Of a stretch of 64,000 nt of DNA, positions 18,422-27,547 are shown piece after piece. Source of the stretch: Streptomyces abikoensis (GTDB lineage: Bacteria > Actinomycetota > Actinomycetes > Streptomycetales > Streptomycetaceae); assembly GCF_014648775.1 (NCBI RefSeq), contig NZ_BMRT01000002.1, positions 744,001 through 808,000 of the forward strand, written 5' to 3'. Every line of letters begins with the position of its first letter. Position 1 is the first letter of the stretch. The notes beneath the pieces were generated by a model. The model searched no databases. It was not told the origin of the DNA and worked only from the letters and a program-made list of their open reading frames with translations. Position numbers and translations under genes: made by a program.

Positions 18422-19633
18422 TCAGCCCCGGTCGACGGAGCTCAGCACGCGCCGGGCCACCGGATGCGTCCGCACGATCTCGGCGAGCGTGGTCGAGCCG
18501 CGCGTGATCCGGGCGAAGGCCCGCCAGGCCGGACGAAAACCGGTGACGGCGGCATGGATGAGACCGGGCCGACGCTCGAAGAGGGCGAGCATCCGGCGCC
18601 CCACGCCCATCTCCACGCCCAGCCCCGCCTTGATGGCGAAGGCGTAGTTCAGGGCCTGGCGGCGGGCGTCCACGGCGTCCTGCGCCTCGGCGATCCGCAC
18701 GGCCCACTCCCCCGCCAGCCGCCCGGAGCGCAGGGCGAAGGAGATGCCCTCGCGCGTCCACGGCTCCAGCAGCCCGGCCGCGTCACCGCACACGAGCACC
18801 CGGCCGCGGGAGAGCGGCGAGTCGTCGGCCCGGCAGCGCGTCAGGTGCCCGGACGAGATGCTGGGCTCGAAGCCGGCCAGCCCCAGCCGGGCGATGAAGT
18901 CCTCCAGATACCGCTTGGTGGCCGCGCCCTCGCCCCGTGCCGAGATCACTCCGACCGTCAGGGTGTCGCCCTTGGGGAAGACCCACCCGTAACTGCCGGG
19001 AATCGGCCCCCAGTCGATCAGGACGCGCCCGGCCCAGTCCTCGGCGACGGTCGCGGGCACCGGGATCTCGGCCTCCAGGCCGAGATCCACCTGCTCGAGC
19101 TTCACCCCCACGTGTGCCCCTATGCGGCCGGCGCTGCCGTCGGCGCCCACCACGGCGCGGGCCAGCACGGTGCTCCCGTCGCCGAGCACGAGGGCCACGG
19201 TCCGCCGGTCGGGCACGGCCGGGCCGTGCTGCTCCACGCGGGAGACGGTCACGCCCGTACGCACCTCGGCGCCGGCGGCCTTGGCGCTCTCGACCAGGGC
19301 GGCGTCGAACTCCGGCCGGTTGATCAACCCGAAGAGCATCCGCTTGGACCGTCGCGTCCGCGTCATCCTGCCGTTCAGCGAGAACGTCACGGCGTGCACG
19401 CGGTCGCGCAGCGGCAGCTCGAAGCCGGGCGGCAGCGCGTCGCGCGAGGGGCCGATGATGCCGCCCCCGCAGGTCTTGTAGCGCGGCAGTTCGGCCTTCT
19501 CCAGGAGCAGCACCCGGCGTCCTTCGGAGGCGGCGGCACGCGCGGCCGAGGCACCGGCGGGCCCGGCTCCGACCACCACGACGTCCCAGACGCTCTCCCC
19601 CGCGGCTTCCCGGGCTGCGTTGTCGCTGCTCAC
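18422..19633 (-). CDS. Geranylgeranyl reductase-family flavoprotein
   Basis: This 403-residue FAD enzyme begins at GTG 19633. It has the Rossmann motif VVVGAGPAGASAA at residues about 18-30, followed by LLLEKAELPRYKTCGGGI, and the second FAD motif GRVLVCGDAAGLLEPWTREGISFALRSG near 280. This order is typical of geranylgeranyl reductases, which saturate isoprenoid chains of lipids or menaquinone. In Streptomyces several paralogues exist and their substrates are mostly unassigned. It is monocistronic and faces away from the dipeptidase gene. Confidence 0.85.
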   Translation of the reverse strand: MSSDNAAREAAGESVWDVVVVGAGPAGASAARAAASEGRRVLLLEKAELPRYKTCGGGIIGPSRDALPPGFELPLRDRVHAVTFSLNGRMTRTRRSKRMLFGLINRPEFDAALVESAKAAGAEVRTGVTVSRVEQHGPAVPDRRTVALVLGDGSTVLARAVVGADGSAGRIGAHVGVKLEQVDLGLEAEIPVPATVAEDWAGRVLIDWGPIPGSYGWVFPKGDTLTVGVISARGEGAATKRYLEDFIARLGLAGFEPSISSGHLTRCRADDSPLSRGRVLVCGDAAGLLEPWTREGISFALRSGRLAGEWAVRIAEAQDAVDARRQALNYAFAIKAGLGVEMGVGRRMLALFERRPGLIHAAVTGFRPAWRAFARITRGSTTLAEIVRTHPVARRVLSSVDRG

Positions 19634-19795
19634 CTGTGCTTCTGCTCCCCTCGAACACCGGCTAAGGCTGTCGCCCGCATCCTAAGGCCAGGCCCCTGAC
19701 GGGCCAGCGGCCGGAGCCTACGGAGGCCATGGGAGGATCGGGGACGATATCGCCCGTACGTACGGACTCAACGCCGCGCCCCCAAGGAGCGTTCC

Positions 19796-21184
19796 ATGGA
19801 CACGTCCCCGACCCGCCAGCAGCCGGACCCGGCAGCGCTCGCGGCGACCGTCGCCGGCCTTCAGGCCCGCGCCCGCACCGAGCTCGCCGAGCTGGTCGCC
19901 TTCAAGTCGGTCGCGGACGAGGCGCAGTTCCCCAAGAGCGAGTGCGAGGCCGCCGCCCGCTGGGTGGCCGACGCGCTGACCGCCGAGGGCTTCCAGGACG
20001 TCGCCACCCTCGACACCCCCGACGGCACCCAGTCCGTCTACGGCTACCTCCCCGGCCCGGCCGGCGCCCCGACGGTGCTCCTCTACGCGCACTACGACGT
20101 GCAGCCGCCGCTGGACGAGGCCGCCTGGATCTCCCCGCCCTTCGAGCTCACCGAGCGCGACGGCCGCTGGTACGGGCGCGGCGCCGCCGACTGCAAGGGC
20201 GGCCTGATCATGCACCTCACCGCCCTGCGCGCCCTCAAGGCGCACGGCGGCGTCCCGGTCAACGTCAAGGTCATCGTCGAGGGCTCGGAGGAGCAGGGCA
20301 CCGGCGGCCTGGAGCGCTACGCCGAGGCCCACCCGGAGCTGCTGACCGCCGACACCATCGTCATCGGCGACACGGGCAACTTCCGCCTCGGCCTGCCCAC
20401 CGTCACGGCGACGCTGCGCGGCATGACGCTCGTCCAGGTCCAGGTCGACACCCTTGAAGGCAACCTCCACTCCGGAATGTTCGGCGGCGCCGCCCCGGAC
20501 GCGCTCGCCGCGCTGATCCGCGTCCTGGACTCGCTGCGCGCGGAGGACGGCTCCACGACCGTCGCCGGCCTGGAGGCCCAGGGCACCTGGCAGGGCCTCC
20601 AGTACCCGGAGGAGGACTTCCGCCAGGACGCGAAGGTCCTCGACGGCGTCGGCCTCATCGGCGACGGCACGGTGGCCGACCGCCTCTGGGCCCGCCCGGC
20701 CGTCACCGTCCTCGGCATCGACTGCCCGCCGGTCGTCGGCGCCACCCAGTCCGTCCACGCGAGCGCCCGCGCGCTGATCAGCCTGCGCGTTCCGCCGGGC
20801 ATGGACACCGCCGCGGCGACGAAGCTGCTGCGGGAGCACCTGGAGCAGACCACGCCGTGGAACGCCCGCGTGACCACGGAACAGGTCGGCCAGGGCCAGC
20901 CGTTCCAGGCCGACACGGACAGCCCGGCGTACACGTCGATGGCCGAGGCCATGCGCGTCGCCTACCCGGGCGAGGAGATGCAGACGGCCGGCATGGGCGG
21001 CTCGATCCCCCTCTGCAACACGCTCGCCACGCTCTACCCGGACACGGAGATCCTCCTCATCGGCCTGAGCGAGCCGGAGGCGCAGATCCACGCGGTGAAC
21101 GAGAGCGTTTCCCCCGAGGAGCTCGAGCGCCTGACCCTCGCGGAGGCGGTCTTCCTGACGAAGTACGCGGCGAGCAAGGCCTGA
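19796..21184 (+). CDS. M20 family dipeptidase
   Basis: ATG at 19796 gives 462 residues. The M20 metallopeptidase signatures are complete: LLYAHYDVQPP (first zinc His and Asp), GRGAADCKGGLIMHL (bridging Asp), VEGSEEQGTGGL (catalytic Glu and metal Glu) and the final metal histidine in QIHAVNESVSPEE. A dimerisation domain fills the middle (LEGNLHSGMFGGAAPDALAA). It hydrolyses dipeptides or N-acyl amino acids in the cytoplasm. A strong hairpin follows the stop. Confidence 0.9.
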   Translation: MDTSPTRQQPDPAALAATVAGLQARARTELAELVAFKSVADEAQFPKSECEAAARWVADALTAEGFQDVATLDTPDGTQSVYGYLPGPAGAPTVLLYAHYDVQPPLDEAAWISPPFELTERDGRWYGRGAADCKGGLIMHLTALRALKAHGGVPVNVKVIVEGSEEQGTGGLERYAEAHPELLTADTIVIGDTGNFRLGLPTVTATLRGMTLVQVQVDTLEGNLHSGMFGGAAPDALAALIRVLDSLRAEDGSTTVAGLEAQGTWQGLQYPEEDFRQDAKVLDGVGLIGDGTVADRLWARPAVTVLGIDCPPVVGATQSVHASARALISLRVPPGMDTAAATKLLREHLEQTTPWNARVTTEQVGQGQPFQADTDSPAYTSMAEAMRVAYPGEEMQTAGMGGSIPLCNTLATLYPDTEILLIGLSEPEAQIHAVNESVSPEELERLTLAEAVFLTKYAASKA

Positions 21185-21192
21185 AACCACCG

Positions 21193-21232
21193 GCCGGGTC
21201 CGGCAGGTCGTCCACGACCTGCCGGACCCGGC
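21193..21232. terminator. Long perfect hairpin between convergent genes
   Basis: GCCGGGTCCGGCAGGTCGT at 21193-21211 is perfectly complementary to 21214-21232, giving an 18-19 bp stem with a tiny loop. It lies 8 bp after the dipeptidase stop and 9 bp before the stop of the convergent SHOCT gene, so it can serve both. There is no U-tract, as usual in Streptomyces. Confidence 0.85.
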
Positions 21233-21241
21233 GTGGGTGGT

Positions 21242-21655
21242 TCAGTGCAGGATCTTCTCCTTGGCCCGCTGGAACTCCGCGTCCGAGATGTCGCCCCTGG
21301 CCTTGATCTCGGAGAGCTTGGCCAGTTCGTCGGCAGCGCTCCGGTTTCCCGGGCCGGCGGCCTCACGGACGTACTCGTCGAACGCCCGGCGCTGGGCCTG
21401 GGCGTGCCGTATCTCGCGCTTCCCCATCTCCCGGCCCCGGGCGAGGACGTAGACGAAGACGCCGAGGAACGGCAGGAAGACCGTGAAGAGCAGCCATGCC
21501 GCCTTGCCCCATCCGCCGAGCTGGTCGTCGCGGAAGATGTCCCCGATGACGCGGAAGAGCAGCATGACCCACAGGACCCATAGGAAGATCCACAGGATGG
21601 TCCAGAACGCGCCCAGGACGGGGTAGTCGTAGGCGAGGTTCACATAAGCGCTCAT
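21242..21655 (-). CDS. PLD-N/SHOCT domain membrane protein
   Basis: ATG at 21655, with AGGAGA upstream, gives 137 residues. Two transmembrane segments lie in the first 70 residues (VLGAFWTILWIFLWVLWVML and KAAWLLFTVFLPFLGVFVYV), the pattern of the phospholipase-D-nuclease N-terminal family. The C-terminus is a SHOCT motif (ELAKLSEIKARGDISDAEFQ), a short helical oligomerisation domain. Its start overlaps the stop of the upstream gene by ATGA, so the two are translationally coupled. The function is unknown. Confidence 0.8.
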   Translation of the reverse strand: MSAYVNLAYDYPVLGAFWTILWIFLWVLWVMLLFRVIGDIFRDDQLGGWGKAAWLLFTVFLPFLGVFVYVLARGREMGKREIRHAQAQRRAFDEYVREAAGPGNRSAADELAKLSEIKARGDISDAEFQRAKEKILH

Positions 21656-22977
21656 GTCGTTCTCCTGATCTGATCGCCCGTCGGCGGTGGCCCGGAGGCC
21701 GCCGCGAGGATGCCGAGCAGCGCGAGGACGACGACCACGATGCCGAGGACCAGGGCGACGCAGGCCGCGGTGGGGTAGTTCCACAGGACCAGGGCCACGG
21801 CTCCGCCGGCGATGACGACGCCGGTCGTCCAGGCACGGTGGGCCTCCAGCCAGCGGCCCGTGGTACCCGTGCGCAGGCCGGACCGGGCGAGGGCCCTGCC
21901 GGTGGCCCCGGTGCCCCGGGCGGTCACCGACCGTACGAAGCGCGCCCCGCGCCCGGGGCCGTAGAGGTAGCCGGCCACGGCGGTGATCACCGCAGTGACG
22001 AGCACGGTGCGGGTACTGACCCGCAGGAACCGTACGAACGTGTCGTAGATGGTGCTCGCCGCGTCGGCGGGGAGCACGTCCGTGGGGACGGAGCCCAGGT
22101 AGATCCTCCGCATGACGGCGAGCCCGATGAGCAGCGCGACCATCATGACGCCGATGCCGATGGCGGCGCCCATCAGGGCGATCCGGTGCGAGGGTGCCGT
22201 CCAGACGGCGATCGCCGCGAGGGCGATGGTGGTGACGGGCAACCAGGTGCCGACCACGTCGAGCAGGCGCATCAGGCCCTGCGCCTTGTCCAGCTTGTCC
22301 GTCGTGAACAGGGGAACCGTCTTGTCGACGTCCGGGATCGCGGCGGCCTTCTCGTATCCCTCGTCGACCAGCCGCTTCTTGACGTTGTCGACGAGTGTGC
22401 CGATGTCCAGGACGATGGTGTCGCCCCGGGCCTGAACGGCGCTGTTGCCCTCGCCGGTGAGGGTCTTCACCACCGCCGCGTGGGCGCGCCGGTTGGCGAT
22501 GTTCCATGCCTCGGCGAACTGGTCACTGGTGACGACTTTGTTCACGACCGTGTGGACGGCCGTGGTCATGGCGTTCTTGAGCGGGCCCGTCAGGAGTGCG
22601 GTGTTGTCCACGACGGCGGACGGCGCCTCGGTCTTGGCCAGGGCGCGCCCCAGCGCGTCGGTGAGGGCACGGAAGTCGACCTTGTCGACCACGCGGGCGG
22701 TCAGCCGGTCGGTCACGGCGTTCCGCACGGACGGCGCGGTCGCGACGGGGGCGACCGTCTGCACATAGCGGTCGGGGTCGGAGATCTGACTGTTCACCCA
22801 CGCGGCCACGACGGCCAAGGGGGCGAGGAGAAAGGTCAGGACCAGCAGCACGGACGCCGTGACCGTACGCGCCCGCCGGTGACGCATGGTCGCCAGCCTG
22901 CGCAATCGTTCGTACTCCTGGCGCTCCGCCGTACTCAGGGGTTCGGGGGCGGGTGGGTGTGCGCCGGACGGGTCCAT
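21652..22977 (-). CDS. Multi-pass membrane protein with large external domain
   Basis: This 441-residue protein begins at ATG 22977. One transmembrane helix near residues 40-62 is followed by a large extracytoplasmic region (about 65-235), then further helices near 240-260, 265-290, 325-345 and two at the C-terminus. The external part is rich in Val, Asp and Lys and has no recognised catalytic motif. Related proteins are common in Streptomyces as integral membrane proteins of unknown function. It is the first gene of a coupled pair with the SHOCT protein, so a membrane complex of the two is plausible. Confidence 0.75.
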   Translation of the reverse strand: MDPSGAHPPAPEPLSTAERQEYERLRRLATMRHRRARTVTASVLLVLTFLLAPLAVVAAWVNSQISDPDRYVQTVAPVATAPSVRNAVTDRLTARVVDKVDFRALTDALGRALAKTEAPSAVVDNTALLTGPLKNAMTTAVHTVVNKVVTSDQFAEAWNIANRRAHAAVVKTLTGEGNSAVQARGDTIVLDIGTLVDNVKKRLVDEGYEKAAAIPDVDKTVPLFTTDKLDKAQGLMRLLDVVGTWLPVTTIALAAIAVWTAPSHRIALMGAAIGIGVMMVALLIGLAVMRRIYLGSVPTDVLPADAASTIYDTFVRFLRVSTRTVLVTAVITAVAGYLYGPGRGARFVRSVTARGTGATGRALARSGLRTGTTGRWLEAHRAWTTGVVIAGGAVALVLWNYPTAACVALVLGIVVVVLALLGILAAASGPPPTGDQIRRTT

Positions 22978-23237
22978 CGCTGCCTCCCTCCGCGCGGGAC
23001 TTCGTCGCTCCCCACAAGGGCGGGAGCCGGTTCGGGGCGGGTGTGCCCTGGTGCGGCTCTCGTTCCATCGTGGTCCTCACCGGGCACGCCCGCCACGCGA
23101 GCGGAAGCGGTCCGGCCGGGTGACCCGCGGCACCGGGAACGTCCACCACGCCTTCGGTCCGCCATCGCCGACCTATGGTGATCGTCGTGCCCGTGCGCGA
23201 GCGCGCCGGCCGTGGCAGCAGGGAGGAGGCTCATGCC

Positions 23238-24836
23238 GTGAAACGCTGGCGGGCCCTGGCCGTCCTCGGCACGGCCCAGTTCCTGATGGTCCTGGACACC
23301 TCGGTCATGAACGTGTCGATCAGCCGGCTGGTCGAGGACTTCCACACCGATGTCACGTCGATCCAGGCCGTGATCACCCTCTACACCCTCGTCATGGCCG
23401 CGTTCATGATCACAGGCGGGAAGCTCGGGGACATGGCCGGGCGGCGGCGCGCCTTCGCCGCCGGCCTCGCCGTGTACGGCGTCGGGTCCGCCCTCACCGC
23501 CCTGGCCCCCGCCCTGTGGGTGCTCACCCTGGGCTGGTCGGTGATCGAGGGACTGGGCGCCACCCTGGTCCTGCCGGCCCTGGCGGCGCTCGTCGCCGGC
23601 GCCTACCGGGGCCGGGAACGGGCGGTCGCCTACGGGGTGATCGGGGGCCTCGCCGGTGCGGGCATCGCGGTGGGACCGCTGATCGGCGGGTGGGTGACGA
23701 CGTATCTGACGTGGCGTCTGGTGTTCGCGGCCGAGGTCGTGGTGGTCGCCGCCATGCTGTGCTGCGTCCGCTGGATTCCCGACTCACCGCCGCGTTCCCG
23801 GCCCCGGCTGGACGCGGTGGGTGTGCTGCTGTCCGCCGCCGGGCTCGCCCTGGTGGTGCTGGGGGTCCTGCAGAGCGGCGCCTGGGGCTGGCTGCGGCCG
23901 CGCCACGTACCCTTCACCGTGCTGGGCTACTCCCCCACCCTCTTCGTCATCGCCGCGGGTGGCGTCCTCCTGTGGCTCTTCCACGCCTGGGAACGGCGGC
24001 GTGAGGCACGGGGACGGGATCCACTGGTGCGCTTCTCGCTCTTCGCCATCCCGCCCCTGCGCGCCGGCCTGAGCATGCTGCTGGCCCAGAACCTCATCCT
24101 GCTCGGCCTGTTCTTCACCGTCCCCCTCTACCTGCAGATCGTCCAGGGGTTCAACGCCTTCCAGACCGGACTGCGCCTGCTGCCCACGTCGGTGACGATG
24201 CTGGTGTCCGCCCTGTCCGGCCCCGCACTGGGCAGGATCGCCGGGCCGCGCGCGATCGTCCGGTCGGGCCTCGCGGTCCTGCTGATCGCGACGCTGTGGC
24301 TGATCAGCGCCATCCGGCCCGACATCGACAACCTGTCCTTCGGGTCGGCCATGGCCGTCCTGGGCCTGGGCATGGGGCTGCTCGCCTCCCAGCTCGGCAA
24401 TATCACCCAGTCCAGCGTGGGGGAAGACGAGCGCGGCGAGGTGGGAGGGCTGCAGTACACGGCGCAGAACCTCGGCTCGTCCCTGGGCACCGCGCTCATC
24501 GGCTCCCTGCTGATCGGCGCGCTCGTGAGCGTCTTCACGACGCGGATCGAGGGCGACCCCAGGATTTCGGACGCGGTCCGCCGGGAGACGGGCGTCGCCG
24601 TCGAGGCGGGCGTCAGCTTCGTCAGCACGACGCAGGTCAAGAACGCGGCCGAACGGTCCGGGCTGTCACCGCAGGAGACGGACGCCGTCGTGGACGCCTA
24701 CACGAGCGCCCAGATCGAGAGCCTCAAAGCGGCCGTCCTGGCCACCTCGGGCATCACGCTCGTCGGTTTCGCCTTCACCCGCCGCCTTCCGACGGCCCGG
24801 CTGACGGCCACCGCCGGCCAGGGCGCGGCTCCGTGA
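23238..24836 (+). CDS. DHA2-type (14-helix) MFS drug exporter
   Basis: I place the start at GTG 23238 because GGAGGAGG lies 8 nt upstream; a longer frame reaches ATG 23175. About 532 residues contain the DHA2 hallmarks: FLMVLDTSVMNVSISRL in helix 1 (motif D1), GGKLGDMAGRRRAF in loop 2-3 (motif A), and GLAGAGIAVGPLIGGW in helix 5 (motif C, antiporter signature). Fourteen hydrophobic segments fit the QacA/EmrB/LfrA family, which exports hydrophobic drugs by proton antiport. The C-terminal loop region (about 440-500) is unusually long. The next gene starts within its stop codon. Confidence 0.85.
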   Translation: MKRWRALAVLGTAQFLMVLDTSVMNVSISRLVEDFHTDVTSIQAVITLYTLVMAAFMITGGKLGDMAGRRRAFAAGLAVYGVGSALTALAPALWVLTLGWSVIEGLGATLVLPALAALVAGAYRGRERAVAYGVIGGLAGAGIAVGPLIGGWVTTYLTWRLVFAAEVVVVAAMLCCVRWIPDSPPRSRPRLDAVGVLLSAAGLALVVLGVLQSGAWGWLRPRHVPFTVLGYSPTLFVIAAGGVLLWLFHAWERRREARGRDPLVRFSLFAIPPLRAGLSMLLAQNLILLGLFFTVPLYLQIVQGFNAFQTGLRLLPTSVTMLVSALSGPALGRIAGPRAIVRSGLAVLLIATLWLISAIRPDIDNLSFGSAMAVLGLGMGLLASQLGNITQSSVGEDERGEVGGLQYTAQNLGSSLGTALIGSLLIGALVSVFTTRIEGDPRISDAVRRETGVAVEAGVSFVSTTQVKNAAERSGLSPQETDAVVDAYTSAQIESLKAAVLATSGITLVGFAFTRRLPTARLTATAGQGAAP

Positions 24837-25360
24837 CGGGCCGCCGCCCGCCGGTGGGGGCGATCATGCGCCCCCTGGCCACCGCGACGGCCCTGGTGCT
24901 CGCCTACTACCTGCTGCCCATGGACAAGAGGTTCACGGGCGTGGCGGCGGTGACGCTCGTGCTGGGACTGGCCGCGCTCCTGCTGCTCTTCGTACGGCAA
25001 TTGCGCTCGATCTCCGCCTCGTCCCGGCCCCGCCTGCGCGCGGTCGAGACCCTCGCGACGACCGTGCCCCTGTTCCTACTGATCTTCGCCACCACGTACT
25101 ACCTGCTGGAGCGGAACGTTCCGGGAAGCTTCAGCGAGCACCTCGACCGCACAGGGGCCCTCTACTTCACCCTCACCGTCTTCAGCACGGTCGGCTTCGG
25201 CGACATCGTCGCGACCTCGGCGTCGGCCCGGATCGTCACGACGGCCCAGATGGTCGCCGACGTCCTGCTCGTCGGGGTCGCGGCCCGGGTGGTGGTCGGC
25301 GCGGTCGAGACGGGCCTGCGCCGCCGCGAGGCTCCGCCCGCCCCGGCGGAGGACGCGTGA
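24833..25360 (+). CDS. Two-helix potassium channel
   Basis: GTG at 24833 overlaps the previous stop (GTGA), giving 175 residues; ATG 24866 is an alternative. Two hydrophobic helices at the N-terminus (about 14-30 and 38-54) precede an ion-channel pore unit: an outer helix (TTVPLFLLIFATTYYLL), a pore loop with selectivity filter TVGFGD at residues 119-124, and an inner helix ending about 150. The filter marks potassium selectivity. Only a short tail follows, so there is no RCK gating domain. Coupling to an exporter suggests shared regulation, perhaps of membrane potential, which is inference. Confidence 0.85.
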   Translation: MTGRRPPVGAIMRPLATATALVLAYYLLPMDKRFTGVAAVTLVLGLAALLLLFVRQLRSISASSRPRLRAVETLATTVPLFLLIFATTYYLLERNVPGSFSEHLDRTGALYFTLTVFSTVGFGDIVATSASARIVTTAQMVADVLLVGVAARVVVGAVETGLRRREAPPAPAEDA

Positions 25361-26298
25361 GCCCGTCCTCCGCCAGGCCCGTCCAGCCGGTGGCGGTCGA
25401 AGCACAGAAACTGCTGCCGATGATCTGGGGCGACCCCGAGCACATGCCCGAACAGCTCGCCTTCTTCGCCGTCCGCCGCTTCGGCCCCCGAGCGGCCGCG
25501 GCGGTCGAACGCCGACGGGAGCGTGCGCCCGGCGCGGGACCCGACGAGCTCAACGCGGGCATCATCAGCCGCGGCACGCGCGTGACGATCGCCGAGGGCG
25601 CGGTGGTGGGCGGCCCGTTCGTCGTCCTCGTCCCGTTGAGCTTCGTGGCGGCCCTGCTCGCGCGGGCCCAGATGGTGCTGGAGCTGGCGGCCGCGGCGGG
25701 CCACTCCCCGGAGGACGAGCAACGGGCCGCCGAACTGCTGCTCCTGCAGGACGTCTACGCCTCGCTGGACGAGGCGAACAAGGCACTGGCGCACGCGGAG
25801 CGACACCCTCCAGGAGGTGCGGGACGGGTACCGCGACGGACGCGCTGGCGGTTGATCCTGAAAATGGCGGCGCTGCTGGGACTCATCGGCGGCGGAAAAC
25901 GGAGCAGGGCCCGCCAGGCCCTGTCCGTCGTGTCCTTCTCCGGACTCTTCCTCATCGGGCTGGCCCTGCCGTGGATCTGGATGCCGGTGCTGGCCGTGTT
26001 CTACCAACAAGCGACATCGCGGCTGGGGACGAAAGCGGCGATGTTCTACGCACAGGATCCGGCCGCCGCCCGCAGACACCGGCGGTGGACCCACCGCGGC
26101 CTGAAGGCCCCGGGCATCGCCTCCGTGCTGCGGTTCGTAGCCCTGGCACTCCTGCCGGTGGCGACGGCGGGCGCGGCGATCCTGGCCGAGGCCCGCATCG
26201 CCGGCGGCCCGTGGGGCACCGCCCTGATCGTCCTGTGCGCGGTCTCACTGGTGACGGCGGCCATCTGGTACGGACGCCGATGGGCGAGAAACCGTTGA
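25357..26298 (+). CDS. Hypothetical membrane protein, third gene of exporter/channel operon
   Basis: GTG at 25357 overlaps the channel stop by GTGA. The 313-residue product has a soluble N-terminal part (about 1-80), a hydrophobic stretch near 75-100 (VGGPFVVLVPLSFVAALLA), a central helical region with many Glu and Ala residues, and four hydrophobic segments towards the C-terminus. QALSVVSFSGLFLIGLALPW and WIWMPVLAVFY lie near 185-215. I do not recognise the family with certainty. Its tight coupling to the K+ channel and exporter genes suggests a shared role in the envelope. Confidence 0.7.
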   Translation: MSPSSARPVQPVAVEAQKLLPMIWGDPEHMPEQLAFFAVRRFGPRAAAAVERRRERAPGAGPDELNAGIISRGTRVTIAEGAVVGGPFVVLVPLSFVAALLARAQMVLELAAAAGHSPEDEQRAAELLLLQDVYASLDEANKALAHAERHPPGGAGRVPRRTRWRLILKMAALLGLIGGGKRSRARQALSVVSFSGLFLIGLALPWIWMPVLAVFYQQATSRLGTKAAMFYAQDPAAARRHRRWTHRGLKAPGIASVLRFVALALLPVATAGAAILAEARIAGGPWGTALIVLCAVSLVTAAIWYGRRWARNR

Positions 26299-26340
26299 CG
26301 TCCCGGCAGGAGCACCCCCGAGGGGGTGACGCAAGGGGGC

Positions 26341-26476
26341 GGGGTGGGGTGGACGGGCCCTGGTAGGGGCGTAAGGAGCTCTTCGCCGCTGGAGCACATA
26401 CGGGGCACCCGGCACCAAAGTGGCAGGGGCCGCGAAGAGCTCAGCCCCGTAAGGGCCCGTCCACCCCACCCCCGCC
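26341..26476. repeat. Large imperfect inverted repeat (hairpin or miniature element)
   Basis: The left arm around 26341-26384 (GGGGTGGGGTGGACGGGCCC ... AGCTCTTCGC) pairs with the right arm around 26431-26476. The outer 20-21 bp are a near-perfect match, then there are a few mismatches, then a 10-bp block (AGCTCTTCGC/GCGAAGAGCT). About 46 bp separate the arms. It lies between convergent genes and may terminate both. The size and compound structure are more than a terminator needs, so a mobile palindromic element is possible. Confidence 0.7.
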
Positions 26477-26509
26477 CCCGCCCCACGACGCACCCACCCA
26501 CCCCACGAA

Positions 26510-27547
26510 TCACCCCACCGGCACCCCAGCCTCCAGATTCATCACCCGCCCCCCTTCCCGCGCCCGCAACGCCCACCGCAACCGCCTCAACCGCACAGGC
26601 GGCAGCATCGTCGACGCCTCGTCCTCCGTAACGAACCGCCACCCCCGCAACTCCGCCCCCGGCAGCAACACCCTCCGTGCCGCCCCCGAACTCAACCGCC
26701 CCCCGTCGAACAGAAACCGCAGCCCCCCGAAACCCGGCGGCTTCGGCGGCTCCCAGTCGACGACCAACAACCGCGGCACAGCGGTGAGCTCGATCCCGAT
26801 CTCCTCCGCGACCTCCCGCATCCCGGCCCGCGCGGGCGCCTCCCCCTGCTCGACGACACCGCCGGGAAACTCCCACCCCGGCTTGTACGTGGGGTCGACC
26901 AGCAGTACACGGTCGTCCTCGTCGAACAGCAGCACCCCGGCCGCGAGCGTCGCCGCCTTCGGCTCGGGCGTCTGGACGATCGGGCAGTACCCGGCGGTCC
27001 CGTTGCGCACGGCCTCGGCGATGCGCTCGGCCGTCTCGAACGGGGTCAGCCGCCCGTTGTCGACAACGAGCCCGTCCCCCGACAACCAGGACCACGCCTC
27101 CCGATAGGCGGCGACATGGTCCCGCGCCCACTGCCGCACGGCCTCACTCCGAACGGCGTCGTCCGGAAACTCGACGCGCCCCTCGATCCGCCCCCGAAGG
27201 ATCGTTTCCTCGGACGTCAGCACCACATGCCGCACCCGGATCGCCCGCGCGGCCAGCGCCCCGAAGATCTCGTCCCGGTACTCCTGCCGCAACAGCGTCA
27301 TGGGCACGATGAGCACCCCGCCCACCTCGGCCAGCAGCGCGGAGGCGGTGTCCACGACCATCCGCCGCCAGATCGGCAGGTCCTGGTAGTCGCAGACCTC
27401 GCTCAGTCTCTTCGGCGGCAGCAGGTACCGCAGCGCCCCGCCGGTCACCTCGGGGTCGTAAAGGGTGCTGCCCGGGATGAGCCGGGTCAGTTCCCTCGCC
27501 GTGCTGGTCTTGCCCCCACCGAACGCGCCGTTCAGCCAGACGATCAC
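26510..27547 (-). CDS. TmrB-like P-loop kinase fused to a NUDIX hydrolase
   Basis: GTG at 27547, preceded by GGAGGAGGGGG, gives 345 residues; the longer open frame upstream is low-complexity. Residues 1-175 resemble the tunicamycin-resistance protein TmrB: VIVWLNGAFGGGKTSTAREL (P-loop), YDPEVTGGALRYLLPP, DYQDLPIWRRMVVD and GGVLIVPMTLLRQEYRDEI. Residues about 195-330 are a NUDIX domain with box GGVVEQGEAPARAGMREVAE (about 225-247, ending EEIGI). TmrB-like enzymes bind or phosphorylate small molecules, and the NUDIX part would hydrolyse a nucleotide derivative. The combination could detoxify a nucleoside antibiotic, but this is inference. Confidence 0.8.
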   Translation of the reverse strand: MIVWLNGAFGGGKTSTARELTRLIPGSTLYDPEVTGGALRYLLPPKRLSEVCDYQDLPIWRRMVVDTASALLAEVGGVLIVPMTLLRQEYRDEIFGALAARAIRVRHVVLTSEETILRGRIEGRVEFPDDAVRSEAVRQWARDHVAAYREAWSWLSGDGLVVDNGRLTPFETAERIAEAVRNGTAGYCPIVQTPEPKAATLAAGVLLFDEDDRVLLVDPTYKPGWEFPGGVVEQGEAPARAGMREVAEEIGIELTAVPRLLVVDWEPPKPPGFGGLRFLFDGGRLSSGAARRVLLPGAELRGWRFVTEDEASTMLPPVRLRRLRWALRAREGGRVMNLEAGVPVG

